This document shows, piece after piece, positions 1-8,286 of a stretch of 64,000 nt of DNA. How positions within the stretch are numbered: the first letter of the stretch is position 1; every line of letters starts with the position of its first letter. The position numbers were made by a program, and so were the translations under genes. This DNA is from Arthrobacter roseus (GTDB lineage Bacteria > Actinomycetota > Actinomycetes > Actinomycetales > Micrococcaceae). The notes below the pieces were generated by a model. That model was given only the letters and a program-made list of their open reading frames with translations, ran no database searches and had not been told where the DNA came from. The stretch spans positions 310,001 to 374,000 of the forward strand of contig NZ_JAFBCU010000001.1 of NCBI RefSeq assembly GCF_016907875.1, given 5' to 3'.

Positions 1-2
1 CC

Positions 3-734
3 GGCTCTTTGGTGCAGAACGACACTCGGGTGACACTTGCCTATCCCGAGAATCTGGTTAACGACTCGCTCTTCCCACGAGAGCTTGCCCAGGCGGTGAC
101 CCAGATGTTCATCGACCACGGCGTGATCCTGTCACCGCAGACAAGAATCGCTTCGGGCTCAGTCGAAGACGGGCAACTGTCGATCCGCGACGAAAGCGAG
201 ACAACGTTCATGGTGGACGGCGTTGTCGTTGGCCTCGGCATCAGCCCCTCAACTGAGCTTGCCGAGACCGCCGGGCTAAACGTCGACGACGGCGTCGTGG
301 TTGACGCTATGTTGATGACGAGCCATCCGGATGTGTTCGCGGCCGGTGATGTGGCGAACTATCCTGATCGGTTGCTTGGGCAACGTCGGGTTGAGCACGT
401 GGACAACGCGAACGCTATGGGTGCTCGGGTAGGCGCCAACATGGCGGGCGACCCGCAGCCCTATACGCACACGCCCTACTTCTACTCGGTGTTGTTCGGT
501 ATCCGTTATGAGGCTGTAGGCTCGTTGGACTCGTCGTTGGACATGGTCCAGGACTGGACCGCGGACCGCAGCCGAGGCGTCGTTTACTATCTCAGTGACT
601 CTGGCGAGGTGGCTGGGGTGCTGCTGTGGAACTTCCCAGACCAGACCGACGCCGCCCGGCAGGTGATCGCCGATTCTCAGGCAGGAACGCTAAGTCGCGA
701 TGAACTGCGCGGTCGAATCCCGATCGGTGGTTAA
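3..734 (+). CDS. FAD-dependent pyridine nucleotide-disulfide oxidoreductase, 5' end outside the window
   Basis: This is the C-terminal part of a flavoprotein; the frame is open to the window edge, so the true start lies upstream. A segment around VVVGLGISPSTELAETAGL fits the NAD(P)H-binding half. The later VFAAGDVA motif is the conserved GD motif that contacts FAD ribityl in this superfamily. The last 90 residues fit the reductase C-terminal domain of ferredoxin-reductase/AIF-like enzymes. Such proteins pass electrons from NAD(P)H to a ferredoxin, rubredoxin or quinone; the partner cannot be told from here. The first catalytic half (GxGxxG) is not in view. Family placement is good, substrate is unknown. 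Confidence 0.8.
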   Translation, partial: GSLVQNDTRVTLAYPENLVNDSLFPRELAQAVTQMFIDHGVILSPQTRIASGSVEDGQLSIRDESETTFMVDGVVVGLGISPSTELAETAGLNVDDGVVVDAMLMTSHPDVFAAGDVANYPDRLLGQRRVEHVDNANAMGARVGANMAGDPQPYTHTPYFYSVLFGIRYEAVGSLDSSLDMVQDWTADRSRGVVYYLSDSGEVAGVLLWNFPDQTDAARQVIADSQAGTLSRDELRGRIPIGG

Positions 735-803
735 ACCTGCTTGGCCAGAAGTTTAGCCAGCTCCTCGTCCGGGTCACACGGACTGCCGATTAGGAACCTT
801 GCA

Positions 804-1316
804 CTACTGCGCCTGCGCATGACACGAAACCGTGCTGATGGTGCGACCTTCCGCGATGCGGTCATCAACAGCATCGCCCCTCAGCCAACCCCTCACCCAG
901 CATCTCAGGGCGAAGGCGACGGGAATAAGGGTGAGGGAGGCAAGAAGCCCGAATAGCATCGCCGGCCCCCCGACGCTTGCGATGGACCCGATATAAGCGA
1001 AAACGCCCGCGAGAAGCACGGCCATGAAAATAACCGACGCTGTCAGGATATTTGTCCAGCGCGTCGACTGGTTGGTCCGTGTTCTGCCAGCCACCGCGGC
1101 CGAGACCAGCTGCCAAGCTGCCACCACTGCCATCTCGACACCGACGACTGCGACTACAAGTGCCATGACGGTTGGGAGCGCCAGATACGCAACCTCCGGG
1201 TATGCGCTGGCGTAGCTTGCCCCGGCCGACGGAATAACCACCAGTTGGATCAGCAGGGCCGCGAGCGCAGCAAGTCCGAGGAAAAAGCGAATAGGTAGAA
1301 CTTCCTGCTTGGTCAT
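804..1316 (-). CDS. DUF2975 family four-helix membrane protein
   Basis: A 170-residue integral membrane protein with about four hydrophobic segments (roughly residues 8-30, 42-70, 88-112 and 117-140) and a basic cytoplasmic tail. The opening MTKQEVLPIRFFLGL and overall layout match DUF2975 proteins of actinobacteria and firmicutes. These are commonly encoded next to a small YozG-type HTH regulator, and such an HTH reading frame lies about 0.6 kb upstream on the same strand. Function is unknown; a role in membrane stress sensing or small-molecule response has only been guessed. The tail after residue 150 (ISTVSCHAQAQ) looks unlike the family and may be altered. Confidence 0.75.
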   Translation of the reverse strand: MTKQEVLPIRFFLGLAALAALLIQLVVIPSAGASYASAYPEVAYLALPTVMALVVAVVGVEMAVVAAWQLVSAAVAGRTRTNQSTRWTNILTASVIFMAVLLAGVFAYIGSIASVGGPAMLFGLLASLTLIPVAFALRCWVRGWLRGDAVDDRIAEGRTISTVSCHAQAQ

Positions 1317-1417
1317 GTCGCGATCCTTCTCTTACTTGCATCTACTGTCAATCATGCATGAAGCCGGAATGCATCGTGTTGCGAGCCGGATTCCGTCTTA
1401 CTGAGATTGGGGCAACC

Positions 1418-1540
1418 ATGCGAACGACTTGGCAATTGAGTATCACCCTTCCGAATGAGATGGCCCGACGCACGTTATTCGCCCGCGGCCAGGCACTGGA
1501 GGCCTGGCTCCACATGGAGCAGCAGAGACGCGCTAGCTGG
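1418..1540 (+). pseudogene. ParD-family antitoxin remnant (internally deleted)
   Basis: Starting at the ATG at 1418, the frame reads MRTTWQLSITLPNEMA, the usual N-terminus (ribbon of the ribbon-helix-helix) of ParD/CopG-type antitoxins. It then jumps to ARGQALEAWLH, which resembles the toxin-binding C-terminal part. The 25-30 residues normally between them, including the rest of the RHH fold, are missing. What remains could not fold as a normal antitoxin. It sits directly upstream of a ParE remnant, as in intact parDE operons. The identification rests on recognised family sequence, not on a search. Confidence 0.65.
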
Positions 1541-1542
1541 TT

Positions 1543-1779
1543 GTGTTCCGACCGGAAGCCCTTAAACAAGTTGAGGAGCTTTACGACTTCATCGCCGGTG
1601 CAGGCTCACCCGGTAACGCTGAAGGCTTCACCGAGTGGATAGTCTCGTTTTGCGAAAGCCGCGCCCATTTCTCCTACCGTGGGGTATCGCGCGACGATCT
1701 TCGTCCGGCGCTACGGACGATCGAGTACATCAACTATGCGGGTGCCCTGTCTCGGATCCCCCACCGAACATCCGAATGA
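1543..1779 (+). pseudogene. RelE/ParE-family toxin remnant (C-terminus lost)
   Basis: The frame MFRPEALKQVEELYDFIA, then SYRGVSRDDLRPALRTI, matches the RelE/ParE toxin fold: the first helical pair and the conserved arginine-rich beta strand. After residue ~62 the expected C-terminal strands are replaced by unrelated sequence that soon stops. The likely start is a few codons upstream (LVVFRP in the same frame after a TAG). Together with the ParD remnant just before it, this is a degraded parDE toxin-antitoxin operon, probably inactive. Confidence 0.65.
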
Positions 1780-1931
1780 ATCCGCGACGGCCGAGCGTGA
1801 ACTCTGCCTAGAGACTTACTTCGCAGTGTTTTCGAGTCCCATTCCGTTCCACGGACTGCCACCTGACCTCCTGCCCGCGCACTCCATTGCGATAAAACTG
1901 AATGCTTGGCTCGCTGGGTTGCAGGCGTGGG

Positions 1932-2126
1932 TTATACCGCAGCTGTTCTAAGGGACCTTGATGGTAAAAAGCTCGGTGGGGTTGCGTTTAGCTCAACGCA
2001 GATTGCTGTCAACGTGGTGAATCGAACGGCCTTGGCCTTGTTTGTTTTCAGGATTGAAAGATTTGCCATGGTTATTCCTGTCCGCCTGGATAACTCTGTC
2101 AAGGTCATTGCCCGGTTGGTCAGCAC
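1932..2126 (-). CDS. YozG-like HTH (Cro/C1-type) transcriptional regulator, possibly decayed
   Basis: The segment TLTELSRRTGITMANLSILK followed by AKAVRFTTLTAICVEL is the compact helix-turn-helix of YozG/Xre-type regulators, which are usually about 70 residues. A GTG at 2126 gives the shortest start that keeps the whole domain; the frame is also open further upstream, so the start is uncertain. The C-terminus (PSRSLRTAAV) departs from the usual GDILEY-like ending, which may mean truncation. Such regulators are normally adjacent to DUF2975 genes, as loosely seen here, but the parDE remnant lies between them on the other strand. Confidence 0.55.
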   Translation of the reverse strand: MLTNRAMTLTELSRRTGITMANLSILKTNKAKAVRFTTLTAICVELNATPPSFLPSRSLRTAAV

Positions 2127-2894
2127 CTCGCCGAGGTGGCATTCAACGAGGTGTTCCTGGGTCGGGACAATTGACTCGGGGCCTTTTGGGAAATCAGACA
2201 ACTCCCTCAACCTCGCTTTCCAGGCGCGCCCCGGAGCGGAACGCGATTGCAAGGGCAGCAGCAATGACACCAAGCAGCATCATCAGGATGGGCCTGTGCG
2301 GCAGGGCGACAATGATTTCCGGGAAATCGGCTCCCACGGGCAAACCGCCTGAGGCCTCATTGGGTGTAGCGAGGGTGTGGATGTGGTTGGGTCCCTAGAC
2401 AGGGCCCATGACAACCGGGCTCCTACCTAGGGACCCAACCAGTTGCGTATCCGGCACTTACGAGACTGCTAATGAGGGTCAGGACCGCGCAGATCCAGAA
2501 GGCTGTAGACATCTGTTCACTCTATGCGTGGATCGTGGCAGCCTTATAACTATGTCCGGGTCTGGAGCCTTACTCGGGATATCGAAAATTGAGTAGTAAC
2601 AGAACAGGATTACGCGCTAGGCGCCGGGGGTATGTTGGTAGACCGGCCAGCCCGCACTTCTTCCAGGTCAGGAACGTGGTTGTACAGCGTTCCAGTTCCT
2701 TAGAACTGGGACATTCCACAAATTAACGCTGACGTTTTTGAGAAGTCGTCAGCACATCAACTCCCCGCCCGCAGAGGGAACGGGCACTGGGACACCCATA
2801 GTTCACTGGACCATGCTACCTGAGGACATTGGTGCAATGCGGGCTGGACGCCATAGCGGGCGAAAGACAGCCGGATCGGCGCTAGGCTAAATCA
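2127..2894. other. gene-poor stretch with one long inverted repeat
   Basis: No reading frame here has a convincing family match, codon pattern or ribosome binding site. The only clear structure is the inverted repeat at 2385-2440. The stretch separates decayed toxin-antitoxin and HTH remnants from the disrupted HAD gene and reads like eroded accessory DNA. Confidence 0.5.
2385..2440. repeat. 14-bp perfect inverted repeat, 28-nt spacer
   Basis: GGTTGGGTCCCTAG at 2385-2398 is matched exactly by its reverse complement at 2427-2440. Inside, AGG-GCCC-like bases are partly mirrored too (AGGGCCC against GGGCTCCT), so each arm reads roughly GGTTGGGTCCCTAGnnAGGnGCCC. There is no T tract on either side, so an intrinsic terminator is unlikely. 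It could be the abutted ends of a lost insertion element, a protein binding site or a cruciform. Confidence 0.7.
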
Positions 2895-3306
2895 ATGTCA
2901 ATGCTATCTCGTTCGGACTTTTGGTACCTCTTTGATTACGGAATGGTGGTTTCAACCGCTCCGGAGGCAAACGACTGGCGGGCTTTAGAGCACGCTACCG
3001 GGGCGGATCTCGAACCAAAAACAAGCACCTACTGGGCGAATCGTGAAGCTTTTGACTCCGGACAGTTGAATCCGCAGGAGTACTGGTCAGGAGTACTCGA
3101 CCGCCCCGCTAGTCGGGCAGAGATTGAGTCGCTAGAAAACCTTGATTTGGCATTGTGGTCCCACCTCAATCCGACCACGTTATCGGTTTTGGAGACCTTG
3201 CAAAACGAGCAAGCCAGGATGGCTCTTCTTTCGAACATGCCTGTTCAGATGTCGAAGCGACACCTCGACGGATCGTCGTGGACAAAATACTTCTCGAAAC
3301 TTTACT
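2895..3306 (+). pseudogene. HAD-superfamily hydrolase, 5' part (split by ISL3 element)
   Basis: The ATG at 2895 opens a HAD phosphatase: motif I is LFDYGMVVS with the nucleophile Asp at residue 14, and motif II is around ALLSNMP. The frame runs into the IS end at 3307 and continues 44 meaningless codons to 3437. If the IS and one 8-bp duplication are removed, residue 137 (Tyr) joins directly to FSGQLGLAKPDKRIF of the downstream half, giving a normal 205-residue HAD-IA protein. The disruption is therefore clean and probably recent. Substrate is unknown; the DYG version of motif I lacks the usual second Asp, as in the DFGGV subgroup. Confidence 0.85.
3299..3306 (+). repeat. 8-bp target site duplication (ACTTTACT), left
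   Basis: ACTTTACT directly precedes the left IS end and is repeated at 4755-4762 after the right end. Eight bases is the usual ISL3 duplication length. Confidence 0.95.
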
Positions 3307-4754
3307 GGCTCTTCGCGTTTCGTGGTGAATATCAGCCCGCTGAGATGAATTTCATGCCACCGTCCGGGCAGCACTTCTCAATAGGATACGTGATTGGTAA
3401 TTGGTCGGATTGCGGAACCCTCGAGCAATCCGTTTGATGTTTTTGATCATCGTGTTGGCTGCCTCGACTTTCGCCGTGGTGACCCGGGTGTCGAGCAGTG
3501 TTTGGATCTCTGGCCACCACTTGGTCACGGTGGTCAGCAGCCGATCAGTTTCCATCATCGCCGCCGACTTGACCTGGCGCTCAAAGAACTCTTTTCGCTC
3601 TTGGACGCTGGCTGGATTGCTACTGGAAAGCATCAGTCGCAGTGCTTCCTTCACTCCCCAGGCGGCGGCGAGTTCCTGGGTCGGATCATCGGTGGCGAAG
3701 ACATCATCGAGTCGTTTCTTGCCGGCGTCGGAGAGCGTGTCGTAGCCGCGCAGCAGCAACCGCCTGTGGGCCCAGGCCTTGTCCGTTTTCAGGCCGCGGC
3801 GCCCGTGTTGCTCCCGGGCGACGCGCTGGCGGACCCCGGTGAGCATGTCATTGGCCAGCAAGACGAGGTGGAAGTGATCCACGCTGACGGCGGCATCGGG
3901 CAGGTGCTCGCGCAGGGCTTTGCGGAACGCCGCCGACGGGTCGATCCCGACCGTTTCGATGCCGGCCAGCCAGGCGGCGGGTCGGGACTTGAGCCAAGCC
4001 CCGACGCCGTGGCTGTCGCGGCCGTTCACGATGCCCAGTACCTGGCCGGAATCGACATCGACGATGGTGGACATCCATGGCTCGAACCGGGACCATTTCC
4101 CGCTCTGCTGGTCCTTGAACCAGCGCACGGATCGGTAGCGGTGCTCATCGATCCCCAGCCGTGCCGGGGTCAGCAGGTCCACCGATGGCAGCGCCAGGGC
4201 GGCAGCGACAACAACAGTGTTGACCAGCCACCAGGAGACCCCGAACGCGGCCGCGACCTCGCTGGCCGCTCTGCCGGAGGAGACGACGGCGTCTTTGAGC
4301 GTGTCCTTGAGTCTGGCCGTAGACCGGGCGAAGCGGGGCACTTGCGGGGTCGACTCGGCAAAGGTCTTCCGGGTGCAGGCAGGTTCGTCACAGAAGAACC
4401 GGCGCTTGGCCCACCACACGCTCACCGGCCCGGCGACGAGGATGTCACGAACCCGCTGTCTCCGTCTCGAATGCACCCGGGTGGAAATCACACCGCAGCC
4501 AGGGCAGCCCGGCGGGAAGTCCGAGGCGACCGTGACAACACGGATACCGTCACCGTTCATAACGGCGGTGACGATTCGGTAGCCGGGCAGATTGAAGAGT
4601 GTCGTCGCCGCATCCGGGCACGACTGGGTAGGCTGATTCAAGGCTCGTGGTTCCTGACTTGAGAAGAATGCTAGACACATCCATCTCAACAGGGCCACGG
4701 GCCCTTACTTTGCTACGACACGAACCCCGGATTCACCACCAACCGTGAAGAGCC
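3307..4754 (-). mobile_element. ISL3-family insertion sequence, copy 1 (1448 bp)
   Basis: The ends are 24-bp imperfect inverted repeats (3307-3330 and 4731-4754, 21 of 24 matching), beginning GGCTCTTC and ending GTGGTGAAT. The element is flanked by the perfect 8-bp duplication ACTTTACT and carries one transposase gene on the minus strand. It splits a HAD hydrolase gene. A second copy of identical length lies at 31976-33423 in the opposite orientation with a different duplication, so the two inserted independently. Confidence 0.95.
3352..4698 (-). CDS. ISL3-family transposase (copy 1)
   Basis: A DDE transposase that cuts and joins the 24-bp ends. The N-terminus has a zinc-binding knuckle (CPGCG then CDEPAC), followed by an HTH-like region, and the catalytic core contains IDEHRYRS, VGIDPSAAF and VDHFHLV. 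The C-terminus TTAKVEAANTMIKNIKRIARGFRN carries the expected glutamate. The frame can start at 4698, but the residues before LNQPTQSC look non-conserved; a TTG about 20 codons in may be the real start. The copy is full length with no visible inactivating change. It differs from copy 2 at about six residues, for example LPGYRIV against LPDYRIV. Confidence 0.95.
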   Translation of the reverse strand: MALLRWMCLAFFSSQEPRALNQPTQSCPDAATTLFNLPGYRIVTAVMNGDGIRVVTVASDFPPGCPGCGVISTRVHSRRRQRVRDILVAGPVSVWWAKRRFFCDEPACTRKTFAESTPQVPRFARSTARLKDTLKDAVVSSGRAASEVAAAFGVSWWLVNTVVVAAALALPSVDLLTPARLGIDEHRYRSVRWFKDQQSGKWSRFEPWMSTIVDVDSGQVLGIVNGRDSHGVGAWLKSRPAAWLAGIETVGIDPSAAFRKALREHLPDAAVSVDHFHLVLLANDMLTGVRQRVAREQHGRRGLKTDKAWAHRRLLLRGYDTLSDAGKKRLDDVFATDDPTQELAAAWGVKEALRLMLSSSNPASVQERKEFFERQVKSAAMMETDRLLTTVTKWWPEIQTLLDTRVTTAKVEAANTMIKNIKRIARGFRNPTNYQSRILLRSAARTVA

Positions 4755-4762
4755 ACTTTACT
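4755..4762 (+). repeat. 8-bp target site duplication (ACTTTACT), right
   Basis: Exact repeat of 3299-3306. Removing one copy and the IS restores the HAD reading frame. Confidence 0.95.
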
Positions 4763-4968
4763 TCAGCGGGCAGCTAGGTCTTGCGAAGCCGGACAAACGA
4801 ATTTTTGATCATGCTTTGGTTGGTTTAGATGCACGCCCAGAGGACGTGGTGTTCATCGACGACAACGCAGCGAATATCGCAAGCGCGCAGAAGCTTGGCT
4901 TCAGAACCGTACTTCATACTTCCGCAACGGACCTTCGAGCAGAACTATCAGAGCTCCTCGGCTGCTGA
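4763..4968 (+). pseudogene. HAD-superfamily hydrolase, 3' part (split by ISL3 element)
   Basis: In the frame continuous with the 5' half, this stretch encodes FSGQLGLAKPDKRIF, with the motif III lysine in AKPD, and then DVVFIDDNAANI, the motif IV acidic pair that binds magnesium. It ends with SELLGC and TGA at 4966-4968. It has no start of its own, so no functional product is expected now. With the 5' part it forms a complete HAD-IA fold with cap domain. Confidence 0.85.
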
Positions 4969-5055
4969 CAATCAAATAGACGGCATGAAGCATGCCGATG
5001 AACGAACACTGCCTGGAACTCTTTGCCCAGAACATAGATCTGGCGCGAGTACGGA

Positions 5056-5274
5056 GCTATCCTCCTTCGAGGAAACCATGAGTCGACCATTCTTCAGGAG
5101 CTGGCGGTCACCCTCAAGGCTGAATTCCAACGCGCATTTGAATACCATGGCCTAACCCCCTCCACGGCGCGCAAAGCCGCAACGGTTGCCTATTACCTGG
5201 GCCGGTGGCGTTCCTATAAAGGAACCCTTAACGGACGGGTGTGCGCGTTGGCCGGTCCTTTGTATGAAGAATAG
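5056..5274 (+). other. unrecognised open segment, possible gene remnant
   Basis: After a TAG the frame stays open for about 70 codons and reads like protein: YGAILLRGNHESTILQELAV, then FQRAFEYHGL, then ARKAATVAYYLGRWRSYKG, ending LAGPLYEE and TAG at 5272-5274. No ATG, GTG or TTG lies in a useful place, so it is probably the tail of a gene whose 5' end was lost. I do not recognise the family. Confidence 0.3.
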
Positions 5275-5391
5275 GCCGAGCGGCTTGCTCTTGGCGACCT
5301 TGAACGAATAGGCATCGCCCATTGGTGCTGAGCAGAGGTTTCAGGCCGATCAGCGTGTAACTGTTGTACTGCCTGGTCAGGTAACCCATCG

Positions 5392-5922
5392 TCAGCGCAA
5401 GTTCTTGGCGTTCGTGATCAGTTCCGTAAGCTGCGCGTCCGTCACACCCTTTCGTCGCCACAAGCGCAGGTTATTAGCGAAGTCACGAGCCCAAGTGTTC
5501 AATGGGGCTCCTGCCGCAACGATTGTGTCAACGTCGGCATCGCTGCTGGGGGTTTTCGGGGCCAGGGCAAGCTTCCGCATGGATTCTCTACTCTGAGCAA
5601 GGCCGGCGACGCGCTCGGCCTCAAACCATTCGGAGAGCAGGTCATTGTCGTGTTTCGGACCCGCTGCCTCCAACAGGGTCAGACCGACGCGAAGGTCCCT
5701 GAGCGGTTCAGCTACTGACTCGGCTCGGAGGTTGATGGTGTTCAGCGTCGCGAGGGCGATAAGTGCTCGAACAAAGGCTCCGTCACTGCGCTCCTCAGCC
5801 CGGGCGGCCGCGGCGGCGACCCGCTCGGACTTCGCGAGGCCGACTGCGACCCACGTGGAGATGATGATCGCGGCGGCAGGGACAGCAATCCCAGTAATGA
5901 TCTCCAGAGTTGTGTTGTCCAT
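5392..5922 (-). CDS. hypothetical protein with one N-terminal membrane anchor
   Basis: A 176-residue protein. Residues 7-28 (EIITGIAVPAAAIIISTWVAVGL) form one membrane helix, followed by a long alanine-, arginine- and glutamate-rich helical region that is likely cytoplasmic (ERVAAAAARAEERSDGAF), and a C-terminus ending ITNAKNLR. Amino acid use is protein-like and no stop interrupts it. No enzyme motif is visible. It stands alone between a decayed region and a gene-free stretch. Family unknown. Confidence 0.55.
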   Translation of the reverse strand: MDNTTLEIITGIAVPAAAIIISTWVAVGLAKSERVAAAAARAEERSDGAFVRALIALATLNTINLRAESVAEPLRDLRVGLTLLEAAGPKHDNDLLSEWFEAERVAGLAQSRESMRKLALAPKTPSSDADVDTIVAAGAPLNTWARDFANNLRLWRRKGVTDAQLTELITNAKNLR

Positions 5923-6417
5923 GCAACCACACTAGGGCTGCCGCGGGGCCGCTGCGCTCATCCGTACCTCTGACGGCGGGTGGCTGCGGTGCCCTTTAAT
6001 CGGTCTTCCGCCGGAACACCTACCGCTCGAAGCTCCCCAGATTTAGGTTTGTCGTTTTCCGAAGTCGACTGCACGGCGACCCCGTGCCCGTAAGACCAAC
6101 CTTCACCGAACACACCCCGCTCTGACCTGCACCGCTGAAATGTAGCTCCGAACAGTGTGTCAGATACCCAGTACGGTGACTTGTCCGGTGACGGGGCCAT
6201 ATCTGGGACACTGCTTGGTATATCTCAATTCTTTATCGGTTACTCAAGATGCCCGACCAACAAGACCTCACCGCGAGCGCGACGCTGACCACGGAGGCAT
6301 GAAAGTAGCCAAGGGTCCGCTGCTGTTCAAAAGCCAAGACTCTCGGTCAGGCAGGAAACTAACCTCTTCGCACGACACGCCGCTGGCGCGCACGTACTAA
6401 ACGAGCGGTGCCACGCG
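5923..6417. other. about 0.5 kb without a recognisable gene
   Basis: Short frames occur on both strands but none has a family match or a ribosome binding site. The stretch separates the decayed accessory region from the drug-efflux module. Confidence 0.5.
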
Positions 6418-7248
6418 TCACCGACTGCTGATGGAACCAAATTTCTTGATGCACAGCGGAACGAAAATCAGCAGCATCAGGACAATGCCGATGATGATCG
6501 TGATCACCGGATTCTGCAGCGTCCAGGACGTGGGCGGAGGGAAACTGGGATCAGTATTGCCGAACAGGACTCTCGCGGAGTGGACCAGTGCGGAGACGGG
6601 GTTCCATTCCGCGATGTTCCGCAGTACGTCAGGCAGCGTGTGAAGCGGGACAAACGCATTGGAAATGAAGGTCAACGGAAACAGGATCATGAACGAGGCA
6701 TTATTGATAACCTCGGGGCTGCGCACGCTCATGCCCAGTAGTGCCATCACCCAGGAAAATGCGTAGGCAAAAAGCAGCAGCAGGCTGATTCCTCCCAACA
6801 GACCCCAGACGCTCGTGGTGACCCGCCATCCCACCAGCCAACCCGTTCCCATCATGATCAGCATGGAGATGCCGTTGATCATCAAGTCACCGTTGGTCCG
6901 CCCGATTAACACCGCGGAAGTGCTCATGGGTAGGGTCCTGAACCGGTCAATAATCCCCTCCTTGAGATCCTGGGCCATCGCCGAACCCGAGTAAGTGGAT
7001 CCAAAAATCACGGTCTGAGCAAAGATGCCTGCCATCAGGAAGGACGTGTAATTATCGATCGCCATTGCACCCGCATAGACCTGACTGAACAGCAGCACAA
7101 ACATGATCGGCTGCAAAATGGTGAAGACCAGGATGTCCGGGACACGCTTGATTTTGATCAGGTTGCGGCGGGTTGCTATCCAGCCGTCGGAAAACCACTG
7201 TCCGAGCGGCGAGGTGGCGCCGGAGCCTTGTTCAATTGCAGCGCTCAC
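6418..7248 (-). CDS. ABC-2 type exporter permease, DrrB-like
   Basis: The membrane half of a two-component exporter, 276 residues with six predicted helices. Conserved ABC-2 membrane signatures include the early KRVPDILVFTILQPIMFVLL and the MGMSVRSPEVINNASFMILFPLTFISNAFVP stretch seen in daunorubicin-resistance type permeases. Its start overlaps the stop of the ATPase gene by four bases (ATGA), so the two are translated as a pair. Substrates of such systems are hydrophobic drugs, lipids or glycolipids; the specific one is not visible. Divergent TetR and MMPL genes suggest shared control. Confidence 0.88.
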   Translation of the reverse strand: MSAAIEQGSGATSPLGQWFSDGWIATRRNLIKIKRVPDILVFTILQPIMFVLLFSQVYAGAMAIDNYTSFLMAGIFAQTVIFGSTYSGSAMAQDLKEGIIDRFRTLPMSTSAVLIGRTNGDLMINGISMLIMMGTGWLVGWRVTTSVWGLLGGISLLLLFAYAFSWVMALLGMSVRSPEVINNASFMILFPLTFISNAFVPLHTLPDVLRNIAEWNPVSALVHSARVLFGNTDPSFPPPTSWTLQNPVITIIIGIVLMLLIFVPLCIKKFGSISSR

Positions 7249-8237
7249 TTGGCCTTCTCCATTTCAACATTGTTGTTCTCTTCGTCCTCTTCCGCCGCGC
7301 GTCCTGTCAGCTTCAAGAAGACGTCATCCAGGGTCGGGCGCCGAATGCCGGCGTCGTGAAGCTCAACCCCGGCTTCCCCGAGGTCGGCAAGCACATACTG
7401 GAGTGCCTTCGCCCCCTCGACGACGGGAACTTCCATAGTCCGACCGTCACCGCTGGACTGCGGTTCCCCGGCTCCATGGCGGGCCAACGCCTCAATTGCC
7501 GCACCGGCGTCGGCTGCGTCAATGATGGTCAACTCAATACGATGTCCGCCTATGCGGGCCTTCAGCTCATCGGAAGTACCCTGGGCAATGACCTTGCCGC
7601 CGTCGATTACGGCAATGTTGTCCGCTAGCTGATCCGCCTCCTCCAAGTACTGCGTGGTGAGCAGGACCGTGGTGCCATCGGAGACCAGATTCTTGATGAC
7701 ATCCCACATTCCCAGCCGGCTCCGCGGATCAAGGCCCGTGGTTGGTTCGTCGAGGAAGAGAATTTTCGGCCTCGTCACGAGGGCACCAGCGAGGTCGATC
7801 CGGCGTCGCATCCCGCCCGAGAATCCCTTGACAGGGCGGTTTTGTGCCGCAGTCAGGTCAAACATCTCGATGAGTTCGGTAGCCCTGCGACGCGACTCCC
7901 TCTTGCCCAGGTGGTACAGACGCCCCACCATATCCAGGTTCTCGAAACCCGTCAGGTTCTCGTCCACTGCGGCGTACTGCCCGGAGACCCCAATGGATCG
8001 GCGGACCTCTTTGGCTTCACGCACGACGTCGAGTCCCGCCACGGTCGCTTCGCCGTCGGTAGGTTTGATGAGGGTGGTGAACACCTTCACTGCGGTGGTT
8101 TTTCCTGCCCCGTTGGGGCCGAGCAATCCCTGCACGGTTCCTTGAGGGACCGTGAGATCAAGGCCGTCCAGTGCGTGAACTGGGCCCGTCTTCGCCTGGT
8201 AGATCTTTCTGAGCCCGCGAGCCTCGATAATTGCCAT
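7245..8237 (-). CDS. ABC exporter ATP-binding protein, DrrA-like
   Basis: A 330-residue ATPase: Walker A is GPNGAGKTT, the signature is FSGGMRRRIDLA, Walker B is ILFLDEPTTGLD, and the switch region follows. The extra ~100-residue C-terminal domain, ending in an acidic tail, is typical of DrrA proteins and helps pairing with DrrB. It drives the permease encoded directly downstream. The start at 8237 is 68 bp from the divergent TetR start. Two palindromes in that gap overlap the promoter region of this operon. Confidence 0.92.
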   Translation of the reverse strand: MAIIEARGLRKIYQAKTGPVHALDGLDLTVPQGTVQGLLGPNGAGKTTAVKVFTTLIKPTDGEATVAGLDVVREAKEVRRSIGVSGQYAAVDENLTGFENLDMVGRLYHLGKRESRRRATELIEMFDLTAAQNRPVKGFSGGMRRRIDLAGALVTRPKILFLDEPTTGLDPRSRLGMWDVIKNLVSDGTTVLLTTQYLEEADQLADNIAVIDGGKVIAQGTSDELKARIGGHRIELTIIDAADAGAAIEALARHGAGEPQSSGDGRTMEVPVVEGAKALQYVLADLGEAGVELHDAGIRRPTLDDVFLKLTGRAAEEDEENNNVEMEKAK

Positions 8238-8268
8238 GGTGACAGCTTATCTGCGACGCCAGCGCCGA

Positions 8269-8285
8269 TTTGCACAGCGTGCAAA
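8269..8285. promoter_or_regulatory. palindromic operator candidate 1 for the TetR regulator
   Basis: TTTGCACAGCGTGCAAA is a perfect 7-3-7 palindrome in the 68-bp divergent gap between the ABC operon and the TetR gene. Its size and place fit a TetR dimer site. Confidence 0.7.
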
Positions 8286-8286
8286 C

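Noticed and set aside
3394-4662. 422-codon plus-strand frame across IS copy 1
   Set aside because: It is antisense to the transposase, has no start signal or family match, and arises from the GC bias of the complementary strand; the same shadow occurs in copy 2.
6155-6400. 81-codon plus-strand frame in the gene-free stretch
   Set aside because: No ribosome binding site, no family match and mixed composition.
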